33,980 bases of DNA from DASPJL01 sp035628645 (GCA_035628645.1 DASPJL010000191.1:1-33980), one strand, 5' to 3'. Positions 16,397 through 25,452 are shown, counted from the first letter of the stretch. Notes: generated by a model from the letters alone, not told the origin. Program-made: numbers and translations.

Positions 16397-17506
16397 CTAT
16401 ACGTTCCTGATTTCTCTGTGGGGGAGTTCGATGACAAAAGTAGTTCCTTTGTTTTCTTCACTTTCAAACCAGATTACTCCATTATGATATTCTACAATTG
16501 TTTTAATTATAGACATCCCCAGTCCAATAGATTTTTCACCTCTTAGTCCCGGCCTTCGGGCTTTGGTAAATTTGTCAAATAAATAAGGGTGAAATTTTTT
16601 AGGTATTCCGACACCATCATCCTTTACCTTAATAATAAATTTATCTTTTTCCTGTTCCAGGATGACCCGGATAATCCCATCATCTTTGGTGAATTTAATG
16701 GCATTGGAGATAAGATTGTTTATCACCTGCATAAATTTTAGATCGTCCACCTCCAGCCAGAATTTTTCTTCAGAGCTCTCTAATTCAAAGTTTTTCTGAA
16801 TGGCTTGTTCGGATACTTTATAATAATCTATAATTGATTTTATTCTTTCCACCAGCTCAATCCTATCCTTTTTTGTTGTTACCATTGTCGACTCTATAAA
16901 TTCCTGATTTACAAACTCGGTAATAAGATTAATTGACCGTTTACAAGTTTCCTTAATCATTTCTGTATATTTCAGGGCTTCAACAGAAATACGGTCTTTT
17001 TCTTTCTTTTCTATTAAAGAGACCAGGCTTTGAATAGTACCTAGTGGCCCTGCAAGATCATGAGAAAGAATTTCCATGGTTGAATTTTTTCTGGAGTTGA
17101 TCCTCAAAAGCTGATTCAAATATTCTTTTTGAGTAGAAATATCTTCCGCAAATCCTGCAAAAACAAATGAATCAGCGGTATTGATCAGGATATAAGCAGA
17201 TAAACAAATCCACTTCTCTGAGAGGTCAGGTTGAACAAACCTAAATTCTACCTTTTTTTTGACTTCTCCGTCTTTTAGCTCATTAAATCTTTGGAGCACA
17301 TATTCTTTGTCCTCTTTATGAACGTAATCCAATATTGAAGAAGGATTTTCCCTGAATTTCTGTTTGGATAACCCTGTTAACTCTTCAAAGTAAGGATTGA
17401 TTTCAATGAACCGATTGTTTTTTAAATCAAATAGAAAAATTACCTGATCGCTTAGGTTGGCCAGTTTTCGGATTAATTCATTGTATTCAATATTATTTGT
17501 TTGCAT
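16397..17506 (-). CDS. PAS-domain sensor histidine kinase, cytoplasmic
   Basis: A 369-residue soluble kinase. An N-terminal PAS domain plus PAC segment covers about 10-130 (SDQVIFLFDLKNNRFIEIN ... FAEDISTQKEYLNQL). The HisKA domain has H149 in SHDLAGPLGTI, followed by N268 (NNLISNAIKFT), DDGVGIP (~297-302) and a GLGMSIIK G2 box (~328-335). There is no membrane segment, so it senses a cytoplasmic or diffusible signal. The 3' end faces the NarL-type regulator gene across 43 bp. The SHDLAGP H-box (Ala-Gly instead of Arg-Ala/Thr) is a known variant in this phylum. Confidence 0.93.
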   Translation of the reverse strand: MQTNNIEYNELIRKLANLSDQVIFLFDLKNNRFIEINPYFEELTGLSKQKFRENPSSILDYVHKEDKEYVLQRFNELKDGEVKKKVEFRFVQPDLSEKWICLSAYILINTADSFVFAGFAEDISTQKEYLNQLLRINSRKNSTMEILSHDLAGPLGTIQSLVSLIEKKEKDRISVEALKYTEMIKETCKRSINLITEFVNQEFIESTMVTTKKDRIELVERIKSIIDYYKVSEQAIQKNFELESSEEKFWLEVDDLKFMQVINNLISNAIKFTKDDGIIRVILEQEKDKFIIKVKDDGVGIPKKFHPYLFDKFTKARRPGLRGEKSIGLGMSIIKTIVEYHNGVIWFESEENKGTTFVIELPHREIRNV

Positions 17507-17716
17507 ATCGCGAAAGAGAATATGAGAAGACTATGGTTTAAGTTCTTTTTACGTGGGCAGGAGGAAAAAAGTAAAAAAACAAAACAATACTTTAATTGAT
17601 GATCCACGAAAAGTTATTTTTTGTTATTTTCTTTTTTTAGGTATTTATACTTACCTGCTTTTCAAATATTTACCTTAATTTTACTAAAGCGCATCACGTT
17701 GTGCAATTATTAATTC

Positions 17717-17953
17717 ATGAACGCTAATACTACGGCCATGATAAAGGAAGAATCCAAAACTTTCGATCCTGGAAACGAATTTCCCGGTTTGAACAATGAC
17801 AGTGTCAAAAAGGAGGGAGGAAAAATGAATATCAGATCCTCTACGATCTCTGAAGTTTATCCTATAAGTAAAGTGGATCGACAAAGAGATAGAGTCTTTA
17901 GAAATAGAATTCAGAACAATACCAAGTACCTGAAATTCAAATTGAAAGGCTAA
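17717..17953 (+). CDS. Small basic/charged hypothetical protein
   Basis: A 78-residue product with no signal peptide or known domain. The N-terminal half is polar (KEESKTFDPGNEFPGLNNDS), the C-terminal half basic (DRQRDRVFRNRIQNNTKYLK), so nucleic acid or partner binding is conceivable but unsupported. A segment DRQRDRV-x4-IQ is shared with the small lipoprotein at 14267. The downstream hairpin at 18006-18033 would end its transcript, which supports a real gene. Confidence 0.5.
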   Translation: MNANTTAMIKEESKTFDPGNEFPGLNNDSVKKEGGKMNIRSSTISEVYPISKVDRQRDRVFRNRIQNNTKYLKFKLKG

Positions 17954-18005
17954 ATATTTACTCTGTTTCGAGTGACATTAGCAGAAATCTTAAACTTAAT
18001 TAATA

Positions 18006-18033
18006 AAATAGTTCGGCTTTCACCGAACTATTT
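18006..18033. terminator. Bidirectional terminator between convergent genes
   Basis: An 11-bp perfect stem (AAATAGTTCGG / CCGAACTATTT) with loop CTTTCA. It serves the plus-strand small gene ending at 17953 and the minus-strand lipoprotein gene ending at 18079. The T-rich tail is better on the minus strand (TATTTTATTAATT). Confidence 0.85.
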
Positions 18034-18078
18034 ACTTTAAATTAGAAGCTTTATCATAATTATCTACAAGTCAGAAAT

Positions 18079-18657
18079 CTATTGACCATTAACTGAATCT
18101 GATCCTGAACCTATAGTGCCTCCGTTATCGGTAGCTTCAGTGCCGGTTCCTATTGTACTTGTTCCGGTTCCGTTCGTACTGGGCGCATTTCCTGTTGTTT
18201 CCGAAGTTCTGTTTTCTCTGCTGTCTAACCCTGTTTCAGCCGCTCCGGATCCGGTCATTCCTGAAGTACCCGCTCCCTCGTTATCAACGGTTTCTTCAGC
18301 GTCCATTGTACAGCCGGTTGCGCTACCAGCGCCTGTTCCGCTGCCTGTGCTCATCGTGCTGCCGGTTTCAGATCCTGTTTCGCTGCTCCCTCTACCCATA
18401 TCTGCTCCGGCTCCGCTACTGGCGCCCTGGTCTGATTCCATTCCCCCGCCGGAACCAGCCCCAGCCCCAGTTCCGGTTGTATCAGTTGTAGTAGTTGAGG
18501 TATCCATTTCATTGCCGGTTCCCATGTCATCTTCCATCGCATCGTCTTCTGATGTTTCGGTTCCGGTTTCCGATTGGTTTTCCCCTCCTTTGTTTCCCCC
18601 GCAGGAGAACATTAAGGAAGCTGCAAAAAGGCTAATTATTACAAATGTTTTTTTCAT
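18079..18657 (-). CDS. Gly/Ser/Thr-rich low-complexity lipoprotein
   Basis: I place the start at the ATG at 18657 (192 residues) rather than the upstream GTG at 18705, because it gives a clean lipoprotein signal: MKKTFVIISLFAASLMFSC, lipobox MFSC, Cys at residue 19, then GGNKGGENQ. The mature chain is almost entirely G, S, T, E, D, A and N, without hydrophobic core, in loose repeats such as GTGTST, GSGTGAG and TGSGAAETG. It is strongly acidic and certainly disordered, perhaps a flexible surface tether. A single internal Cys occurs in ATGCTMDAEE. The long open frame on the opposite strand over the same bases is a by-product of this composition. Confidence 0.75.
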   Translation of the reverse strand: MKKTFVIISLFAASLMFSCGGNKGGENQSETGTETSEDDAMEDDMGTGNEMDTSTTTTDTTGTGAGAGSGGGMESDQGASSGAGADMGRGSSETGSETGSTMSTGSGTGAGSATGCTMDAEETVDNEGAGTSGMTGSGAAETGLDSRENRTSETTGNAPSTNGTGTSTIGTGTEATDNGGTIGSGSDSVNGQ

Positions 18658-18885
18658 AGCTGTAGTTGAACTTTGTTTATTAATTGGAAACGGTGTGTAA
18701 ATCACTTGGTTTATTTGATAAATACTGATTTTAGCGCAGTTTCTACTTACTGGCTAAGTATTTCTTTTAGTGGCATCACTTTTATTTGCTGCTTCCCAAT
18801 TGCCTGCTATTAGGCCACGAAGGGAGTTTTAAAATGGCTTTAAAACCTCTTTTAGTCTGTAATGCAGGAAGATTTGTTTTTTTAA

Positions 18886-19401
18886 TTACAGGCTATCGGT
18901 GATGGTGTTCATTTCCTTGGTGTGTTCTTTATGGGTTCTTAGAATGGGAAGTTGCTTTGCTGCCCACTCCCTTACCTCTTTATCATCGGCATATCTGGTT
19001 GCCGAATCGAATTTTGCTATACCCATCTCATGAATAATGAGCATCTGGTCAATATACTTTTTATCGAAAATTATCCCCGGTTCCTGGGATAAGGAGAGGT
19101 GGACGGATTGTTTTTCTACGTCCATTGTATCAGGAAGAGGAATTTCTTTTTGGGAGGCAAGAATGGACAATACTTTTCTGATATTGGTGTGGTCTGCTAC
19201 CATTAACTCTGCAAAGGCCTTTACTTCCGAATTCGTTGCTTTTTGGATGGCAAGATTGCTTAAAGAAATTTCAAATATTGTGGAATTAGCTGCCTGCCTT
19301 AGAAAAATGGAAGAGTTCATGTTTTTGCTATATTCTAAAATATTGCAACCTAAAAGACCGCCTACCATCATTACCAGTATTAAGTATTTTGTCCTTTTCA
19401 T
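18886..19401 (-). CDS. DUF4142 family lipoprotein
   Basis: A 171-residue protein with a lipoprotein signal (MKRTKYLILVMMVGGLLGC, lipobox LLGC, Cys 19) and a DUF4142 ferritin-like helical domain: FLRQAANSTIFEISLSNLA, QKATNSEVKAFAELMVADH, HEMGIAKFDSATRYADD, VREWAAKQLPILRTHKEH. The conserved 'A-x-x-M-x-x-DH' and 'LPxLxxHxxH' features are present. Family members are periplasmic or outer-membrane helical bundles, often in stress regions; no reaction is established. The gene follows the low-complexity lipoprotein gene by 180-230 nt on the same strand. Confidence 0.88.
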   Translation of the reverse strand: MKRTKYLILVMMVGGLLGCNILEYSKNMNSSIFLRQAANSTIFEISLSNLAIQKATNSEVKAFAELMVADHTNIRKVLSILASQKEIPLPDTMDVEKQSVHLSLSQEPGIIFDKKYIDQMLIIHEMGIAKFDSATRYADDKEVREWAAKQLPILRTHKEHTKEMNTITDSL

Positions 19402-19612
19402 AGCTTTAGTATAAGGAGTATGTTAATAAAGGTAACGCTTTGATTAACCGCGAGTTTTACTTTAAAGGGCTGTATAAAAAATAAAAATATTTTACACATT
19501 ATGCAGAAGGCGGGAATCTTTAAAAGCAAGGGGTATTTATGATGGTGTAATAGTAGCGAGATAAGTTATGGAGTGTTTCATTATCACATCACCACATTAT
19601 CAAATTATCAAA

Positions 19613-20341
19613 TTAACTCGATTCCATTAGATTTCTTGCTACAGAGATTTCTGTATTGACTATGTCGGTTTCTATCAACCCGTCGCGAAGTCTGACTATT
19701 CTATGTGCATATTTGGCGATATCTTCCTCATGGGTTACCATAATGATGGTATTGCCTCTATTGTGGAGTTCTTCGAAAAGATCCATAATGCTGTAAGAGG
19801 TTTTGGAATCAAGGTTTCCGGTAGGTTCGTCGGCAAGGATAATACTTGGGTGGTTGACGAGGGCTCTTGCAATGGCAACTCTTTGTCGTTGTCCTCCTGA
19901 AAGCTCATTGGGTTTATGTTTGGCCCTGTCAGCAAGGCCTACATTTTCTAACGCCTGTAATGCACGCTCAGTTCTTTCTTGTTTGCTTATGCCTGCATAA
20001 ATTAAAGGAAGTGCAACGTTGTCCAGTGAAGTGGATCTTGGAAGAAGGTTAAAAGTTTGAAAAACAAAGCCGATTTCTTTGTTTCGGATTTCCGCCAGTT
20101 CATTGTCAGTCATTTCACTTACATTCTTGTTGTTCAAGATGTAAGAGCCGCTGGTTGGGGTATCCAGGCAGCCGATTATGTTCATTAATGTAGATTTACC
20201 AGAACCTGAAGGTCCCATAAAGGCTACATACTCTCCTTTATTAACGCTTATACTGACAGATTTTAGAGCTTCGATGATTTCTGAGCCCATTCTATAAGTC
20301 TTAGAAATTCCTTGAGTTTCTATTATCTTTTTGCCCACCAT
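19613..20341 (-). CDS. ABC transporter ATP-binding protein, LolD/MacB type
   Basis: A 242-residue ATPase of the lipoprotein-release / macrolide-export class. Walker A GPSGSGKST (43-51), Q-loop FVFQTFNLLPR with Q95, signature LSGGQRQRV (147-155), Walker B IILADE (167-172), D-loop GNLDSKTS and switch His204 (MVTHE) are all intact. These ATPases drive FtsX-like permeases that move lipoproteins or peptides without classic transport channels. No permease gene is adjacent within the window on either side, so this is an orphan ATPase here; the partner may lie elsewhere. The start ATG at 20341 follows a short AT-rich leader. Confidence 0.95.
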   Translation of the reverse strand: MVGKKIIETQGISKTYRMGSEIIEALKSVSISVNKGEYVAFMGPSGSGKSTLMNIIGCLDTPTSGSYILNNKNVSEMTDNELAEIRNKEIGFVFQTFNLLPRSTSLDNVALPLIYAGISKQERTERALQALENVGLADRAKHKPNELSGGQRQRVAIARALVNHPSIILADEPTGNLDSKTSYSIMDLFEELHNRGNTIIMVTHEEDIAKYAHRIVRLRDGLIETDIVNTEISVARNLMESS

Positions 20342-20550
20342 TGGTTACTAAATCAAAAGTATTTAAAGTATTATTTAAGTTTTCCCATTACAAATTCGAT
20401 TGGAATATAGGGAAGTAATGACAGATAAACTTAATAAGAAACTTTTACTTAGTACTTCATTTTTTTATAAAAGGCAGAATTAATAGAGGAATGGTGCCAG
20501 GACCAATATTACTGCCCGAAAGGGGGATAGTAGAGTCTCTCCAAACTAGT

Positions 20551-20793
20551 TTAGTTTAAACTGGTTATATTAAGATGCTTTAAAAACGGATTAACTTGTT
20601 TGTTGTGTAGGTTATCGATTTTAAATACTCGTTCTAAAACTGGTTCATACCATATTTCGATAAAGAAGTCTTCTACACGGTAAAGGGTGATTTCAAGATT
20701 TTGGAATTTGCTTTTAGACAAGAAAACGCCTTCTTTAATTATTACCTTGGCCTTTTCATTTAGAGTTAAGTTTTCAAATTCTACAGGACTCAT
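20551..20793 (-). CDS. Small hypothetical protein
   Basis: An 80-residue product with a believable globular pattern: an N-terminal helix (SPVEFENLTLNEKAKVIIKE), alternating hydrophobic strands (FQNLEITLYRVEDFFIEIWY) and a polar C-terminus. The look is that of the small 'beta-strand with W-Y' proteins often seen in this phylum, but I cannot assign a family. The final codons overlap a short imperfect hairpin. Stand-alone gene with no neighbour within 200 bp on the same strand. Confidence 0.6.
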   Translation of the reverse strand: MSPVEFENLTLNEKAKVIIKEGVFLSKSKFQNLEITLYRVEDFFIEIWYEPVLERVFKIDNLHNKQVNPFLKHLNITSLN

Positions 20794-21037
20794 ATCTTTA
20801 ATAGTTAATTATTGTATCAAAGATAAATGCAGCGTCCGAACTTGTCTTTTCAATTCTTTTAATTTCCTTTTCTTGTAATAAATAGCTGATTTCAACCTGT
20901 AAACTTGTATAACAATAAGGTATTGCTATGAAAAATTAACTTATTTCTTGTTAAAATTATAGATAATAATATGTAAGGTTATTAGATGGTGATGTGAAAT
21001 CATCCTCTCACTTTTAAAAAAGATTAGTTTCAGCATA

Positions 21038-24000
21038 TTACTGCCAATCTTGCGTTGAAGATTCCTTCTTTCTCTTTTCTTCCTCAAATTTCACCTCGAA
21101 ATTCCTGTAATCTTCAGGGCTGGTTATCTCCTTTAATTTTTCCAATCCGTCGGCGGCATAATTGTCAAGGTTTACATTAAGCGACTGAAGAATGTACAGC
21201 TTTAGGAGCGGGGAAGAATAAGGATTTAGTTTAACTGCTTCAAGGGAAATATTATAAGCATCTTCGGCTTTTCCATTTTTATTATAAAAAGCAACAGCAT
21301 TGTTTACTACGTCAAATTGGAATGGAAGCGCTTTTAATGCTTGCTGATACAAGGTGTCTGCTTCTTTATTTTGATTTGCATACACTTGGGCAGTGAAATA
21401 AGGCCAATATTTCTCATTGATAAAACTATTACTTAAAAATTCCCGGAGGTTTTTAGGATTGTATTCCCCGATATTTAGTTTTAAGTAAAAAAGGTTTATT
21501 TGTCCCGTAATGGTATTGTTATTTATGCTTTCTTGTTTCAATGCACTGATAATTTCTTCAACACTTGCTGCATCTCCATTTTCCCAGGCTTTCTCAGCCT
21601 CTAATAATTTGGCCTTATATCGGTAATCATCCGAAGAAAAGGTTTGTGAAAGGGCATCTCTTTGTTCTTTTGTAAGGTCGTTGAATTTAAATCGTAACGC
21701 CTGGTACTTATAATCGTCATTCAGTGAAAACAATGAAGAAAAATCCTCATTGCGGATAATTTCGCCCATTGCAGCGGCTAAATTAGAAATTCCCGGATCA
21801 TTTAGCTGAGCCACATTTTCCCATGCCGAGATTGCATCAACTTTATTTCCTGCTTCACTTAAGGCAATTGCTCTATAAAAGAAAGCATCTTTAGTCCCTT
21901 TTTCCAATGCTGCGTTGAAGTAATCTACCGCCAGCAGATATGCCTTATTTTCCAATGACCATATTCCCATGAGCAGGTTATAATAGCCGACGTTCGTTAC
22001 TCCTTCAACCTTTAATTTGTTTAAAAGGAAAAAGGCGTTTTTTACGTCGTAGTTGTAATAGCTAAGCGTGCCTTTTAGTAGCGTGACATTTTCATTAAAT
22101 GAGCTTTCGTTTTCAGATTTTTCAGCAAGGGTCAATCTTTTTAAAGCAGCAGAATCAATTAAATTAATTCTGTTGAGACTATAATTGGTGATTAAGGAGA
22201 ATTTTTCTTCAGAGAGTATGGTATCTTTAAAAACCTGCTCAGGTAAATTTCCATTGAATTTTTTGTCTGCCAAGTTTAATAAAGCAAGCTTATTGTTGAT
22301 GCTTGAGAGATAATCCCCTGTATTTTCATTGGCAACAATAGAGTCTGCATCAAAATTTAACACGGTGATGTTCCTTGCCAGGAAGCTCCAGTAATTTCCG
22401 TTGATGGCACTGTTGTTTTGAGAAAATTTTCTTGCAGAATTAAGGAAAATAAAAGCTGAATCTGCGAGAGCTGTTTTATTATAAAGCAAGCCAAGGTTGT
22501 TGTAAATATGTGCATCTTCGGGAAAAGTTTTAGATCCCTTCCTGAGGGAATAGATGGCATCAAAGTACAGGTCATTGTTCAGGTATATGTTTGAAAGCTG
22601 AACATATCCTTGGGCAGATGGTTTTCTGACAAAGCTCTCTTCAAGGTACTCAATGGCTTTGTCTTCCTTATTTTCACCAAGGTAAAGTTGTGCCAGGGTA
22701 TAATTGGATTTATGATTAAAATGATCAAATTCCTTCGCCAATTGAAAACTCCTATATGCTTCAGGAATATTATTTTGGGCAATACTTAAATCCCCCAAAC
22801 CATTTAAATAACCGGAGAACCCACGGTTTATCGGCGCTAAATCTGCTTTCACCAGGAAGGCAACTATAAAAATTGCCCCTCCCAGTCTTACGATGTAAAA
22901 AGGAAATCTTTCCGGCTTATATACTACTTTATATACATTCAGATTTTTGCCAAGCAAAGGACTGAAATTGGCGAGAATGTATATAAAAAACATTATCCCG
23001 ATTCCTATATGGCTATAAATTATGAAATCCTGGAAAGCTTCAATGGCAGGATCGTTATAAGTGACAAATACATAGGTGAGGGTAGAAAAACTTAGGATTG
23101 CCAGGGTGATATAAAGTAATGCTGCAGGAGCAAAGCTTACAATATTCTGAAAGGTAAATTCCCTGGCTTTTAAACCATAAAATCCTATCAGAACTGAAAA
23201 TGGCAGGATCAGGAAAGCATCTGTTCCAAAAATCTGCAAGTCCAGATAGTCTATACTCTTAAAGTAGATCAGAAATAAACAAAGGAAATACAAGAGAGAA
23301 ACCACTATAAAATGAATGGCGGTATTTCGGCTTCCAGGGCCTGATGAATAGGTCACAAGGAATAAGAATCCATAAACAATCTCATGTGAAACAAAGATGA
23401 TGAATAGGATGGAAAGGATTCCTGTAAATAATATGCCATAGCTTACCAAACTTAACAGAGGCTGCTTTTCTTCGGAAAATACTGTGGATATTATTAAAAT
23501 AAAGGCATATAAAGCTACAAAAGCAGTCAACCTTTTAAAGAAGGAAGTGTCTGGCCGGAAAGCATGAAAATAATAAGCAACTCCTCCGATCAACAAGATT
23601 AAAGCCACAAATACGTACTTTTCATAAACACCGAAAATGCCCAAATACTCAAATTTAAACAGCAGAAAGGAAAAGATTAAGGCAGCAAATCCCAGTAAAA
23701 AATAAGACCGGTTGAGTGTGGTTATTACAGCAGTGACAATAGCCAGAGAGGAAAAAATGATAATCAGGAAGGCATAAGCAAAAGAAAGATTCAGTTCTAA
23801 GTTTCCTGGCTTAAAACGTTCCTCGATTATATAGGTAAAAGAAGGAACTTGAATTTTGAAGATGCCTAATTCAAAATCATCCAAAGTGAACTTAAGGTGT
23901 TGTATAGCACTGGAAGTTTCCCAGGGGATGAGATTGTTTACGCCTAAATAGTAGCTGATGAGATAGAATATAATTACCAGGAGGAAAATGGAAAGTAAAA

Positions 24001-24058
24001 AAAAATATAAAGTGCGAAAGGGTTTAACCCATTCTTTCCAAAATTGTAATCCGGCCAT
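21038..24058 (-). CDS. Large multi-pass membrane protein with TPR repeats
   Basis: A 1006-residue protein. The N-terminal ~410 residues hold about 12-13 membrane segments (for example ~16-36, YVFVALILLIGGVAYYF, IHFIVVSLLYFLCLFLIYF, SHIGIGIMFFIYILANF). From ~415 to ~545 there are typical tetratricopeptide repeats (SIAQNNIPEAYRSFQLAKE, YTLAQLYLGENKEDKAIEYL, IYNNLGLLYNKTALADSAF), and further looser TPR-like helices run to ~985, with a charged tail. I do not recognise a specific family; a scaffold or assembly role at the inner membrane is inferred from the architecture. The start ATG lies downstream of gatC, but a terminator (24083-24112) separates them, so it has its own promoter. Confidence 0.8.
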   Translation of the reverse strand: MAGLQFWKEWVKPFRTLYFFLLSIFLLVIIFYLISYYLGVNNLIPWETSSAIQHLKFTLDDFELGIFKIQVPSFTYIIEERFKPGNLELNLSFAYAFLIIIFSSLAIVTAVITTLNRSYFLLGFAALIFSFLLFKFEYLGIFGVYEKYVFVALILLIGGVAYYFHAFRPDTSFFKRLTAFVALYAFILIISTVFSEEKQPLLSLVSYGILFTGILSILFIIFVSHEIVYGFLFLVTYSSGPGSRNTAIHFIVVSLLYFLCLFLIYFKSIDYLDLQIFGTDAFLILPFSVLIGFYGLKAREFTFQNIVSFAPAALLYITLAILSFSTLTYVFVTYNDPAIEAFQDFIIYSHIGIGIMFFIYILANFSPLLGKNLNVYKVVYKPERFPFYIVRLGGAIFIVAFLVKADLAPINRGFSGYLNGLGDLSIAQNNIPEAYRSFQLAKEFDHFNHKSNYTLAQLYLGENKEDKAIEYLEESFVRKPSAQGYVQLSNIYLNNDLYFDAIYSLRKGSKTFPEDAHIYNNLGLLYNKTALADSAFIFLNSARKFSQNNSAINGNYWSFLARNITVLNFDADSIVANENTGDYLSSINNKLALLNLADKKFNGNLPEQVFKDTILSEEKFSLITNYSLNRINLIDSAALKRLTLAEKSENESSFNENVTLLKGTLSYYNYDVKNAFFLLNKLKVEGVTNVGYYNLLMGIWSLENKAYLLAVDYFNAALEKGTKDAFFYRAIALSEAGNKVDAISAWENVAQLNDPGISNLAAAMGEIIRNEDFSSLFSLNDDYKYQALRFKFNDLTKEQRDALSQTFSSDDYRYKAKLLEAEKAWENGDAASVEEIISALKQESINNNTITGQINLFYLKLNIGEYNPKNLREFLSNSFINEKYWPYFTAQVYANQNKEADTLYQQALKALPFQFDVVNNAVAFYNKNGKAEDAYNISLEAVKLNPYSSPLLKLYILQSLNVNLDNYAADGLEKLKEITSPEDYRNFEVKFEEEKRKKESSTQDWQ

Positions 24059-24082
24059 GAAAACAGTTAATTAATTTAATTA

Positions 24083-24112
24083 AATAAAAAACTCCCTGGT
24101 TGCCTAGGGAGA
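24083..24112 (-). terminator. Rho-independent terminator of gatC (minus strand)
   Basis: The stem CTCCCTGG / CCTAGGGAG (8 bp with one G-U) is followed, on the minus strand, by TTTTTTATTT. It lies 58 nt after the gatC stop codon and before the start of the membrane/TPR gene. Confidence 0.85.
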
Positions 24113-24169
24113 CAGAAAGTTATGGGGAATTGACCTAAGGTAAAAAGTAATTTTTGGTCTATTTGAAAA

Positions 24170-24457
24170 TTATTCCATCACCTTTGGTACGCGAAAGTAA
24201 TCCGAATCTTTTTTAGGCGCATTTTGTAATCCTCTTTCATGCGCTAAATGCGACCTAACTTCATCTTCTCTGAATACATTTATTTCTTCGGACATGTGCA
24301 GCAGAGGTTCCACATTTTCAGTATCTACTTCATTAAGTTTTTCTACCCAATCCAGAATTTCAGTCATGCTTTTTATCATGCCTTCCTCATGCTTAGGGTC
24401 GAATTCCAGTCTGGCTAAATGTGCGATTTTTCTTAATGTATTTTTATCTACCTTCAT
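24170..24457 (-). CDS. gatC: Asp/Glu-tRNA amidotransferase subunit C
   Basis: A 95-residue protein, normal length for GatC, the small subunit that holds GatA and GatB together in the amidotransferase making Gln-tRNA(Gln) or Asn-tRNA(Asn). Typical features are the N-terminal VDKNTLRKIAHLARLEFD, ILDWVEKLNEVDTENVEP, HMSEEINVFREDEV and the C-terminal PKKDSDYFRVPKVME, where the family has 'APxxxxxxfxVPKV'. gatA and gatB are not in the window. The gene sits 70 nt downstream of the acyltransferase gene on the same strand. Confidence 0.95.
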   Translation of the reverse strand: MKVDKNTLRKIAHLARLEFDPKHEEGMIKSMTEILDWVEKLNEVDTENVEPLLHMSEEINVFREDEVRSHLAHERGLQNAPKKDSDYFRVPKVME

Positions 24458-24527
24458 TTCCTTGCAAATTCTTTTTTAATGTATGTCCCAAAGTTATTGT
24501 TAATGCCTTGATTTCACAATTATATTT

Positions 24528-25298
24528 TTAAACAACAACCACAGCTTTTTTGGGGCGGGCAGTATTGATGAAGTTATCCCCATGCATAGCTTTTAGCTGT
24601 TTTTGAATTACCTGAAAAGTTTTGTTTTTCAAGTCATCCACATCAGCCAGAGAAAGTCCTGTGGTTTCAATGGGAGGATGAAGTATTATTCTGTTTTTTA
24701 TCCTTCTTAATAAAACTTCGCCATCATCAGGTAAAGCCCTCCAGTTATCCCCTATTGTAACAGGAATAATTGGAATTTGTTTTTCAATTGCAGCCCTGAA
24801 TGCCCCGTCTTTAAATTCTCTTAAATATGGGGGAGTTTTACTTTTTATGCCTCCTTCAGGAAAAATTGCCAAACTATACCCTTCATCGATGGCTCGTAAA
24901 GATTTGATTAACGAATTGTAACGGTCTTTTAAGCTTTCCCTGTTTACCAGGATGTGGAACTTGCTGTACATGAAGCCGAAAAAAGGTTTTTTGGCAAAAG
25001 AGCTTTTGCCCACAAAAGCAAATGGCTGATGAATGACAAGTCCCATTGTCGGGATATCTAAAATAGAAAAGTGATTTGCACAAAAAATATATTGTTGTTT
25101 TTTATCCGGCTTGAATCTATATTCTATAGCATAAGGAATAAAAGAAAAGGTAAAGAAGAAATAAGCCCAGGTATTATTAAGACGGTAGGATAATTTTTTC
25201 CATTTTTTATTGAACAGCAAGATCATAAAAAATGGGAATTCCAGTGTAAAAACCAGAATAAAAATGATACTGGAATAAATCGTATGAAGTCTCTTCAT
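24528..25298 (-). CDS. plsC: 1-acyl-sn-glycerol-3-phosphate acyltransferase (PlsC type)
   Basis: A 256-residue membrane-associated acyltransferase making phosphatidic acid from lysophosphatidic acid. An N-terminal hydrophobic segment (~8-30) precedes the domain. Motif I NHFSILD puts the catalytic His at 76 and Asp at 81 (H-x4-D); motif II is VNRES (~118-122); motif III is FPEGG (146-150); motif IV-like PVTIGD follows. This is the standard family order and length. Other acyl-acceptor specificity (for example an ornithine- or glycine-lipid acyltransferase) cannot be excluded, as this phylum has several. gatC follows on the same strand. Confidence 0.88.
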   Translation of the reverse strand: MKRLHTIYSSIIFILVFTLEFPFFMILLFNKKWKKLSYRLNNTWAYFFFTFSFIPYAIEYRFKPDKKQQYIFCANHFSILDIPTMGLVIHQPFAFVGKSSFAKKPFFGFMYSKFHILVNRESLKDRYNSLIKSLRAIDEGYSLAIFPEGGIKSKTPPYLREFKDGAFRAAIEKQIPIIPVTIGDNWRALPDDGEVLLRRIKNRIILHPPIETTGLSLADVDDLKNKTFQVIQKQLKAMHGDNFINTARPKKAVVVV

Positions 25299-25452
25299 AA
25301 AAGCATTGTAAAGCTAAATTTTTATTAACAATCAAGCTAATTGAGATAAGGTTTAATATGTATTATGTAATAATTAATTCTTGAAAACCTAAGACAATTT
25401 AATTTTATCGCTTTAGATACTAGTTCAATTCTTTATTCCCTATCTTTACGGA

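Noticed and set aside
18116..18700. 194-residue proline/valine-rich frame on the plus strand
   Set aside because: It is the reverse of the Gly/Ser/Thr-rich lipoprotein gene; the composition leaves both strands open. The minus frame has the lipoprotein signal.
18826..18848. Terminator downstream of the DUF4142 gene
   Set aside because: The AT-rich hairpin (GTTTTAAA / TTTAAAAC) has no T-tract in the right direction.
20544..20566. Terminator at the end of the small gene at 20551
   Set aside because: There is an imperfect hairpin (AACTAGTTTA / TAAACTGGTT) but no T-tract on the minus strand.
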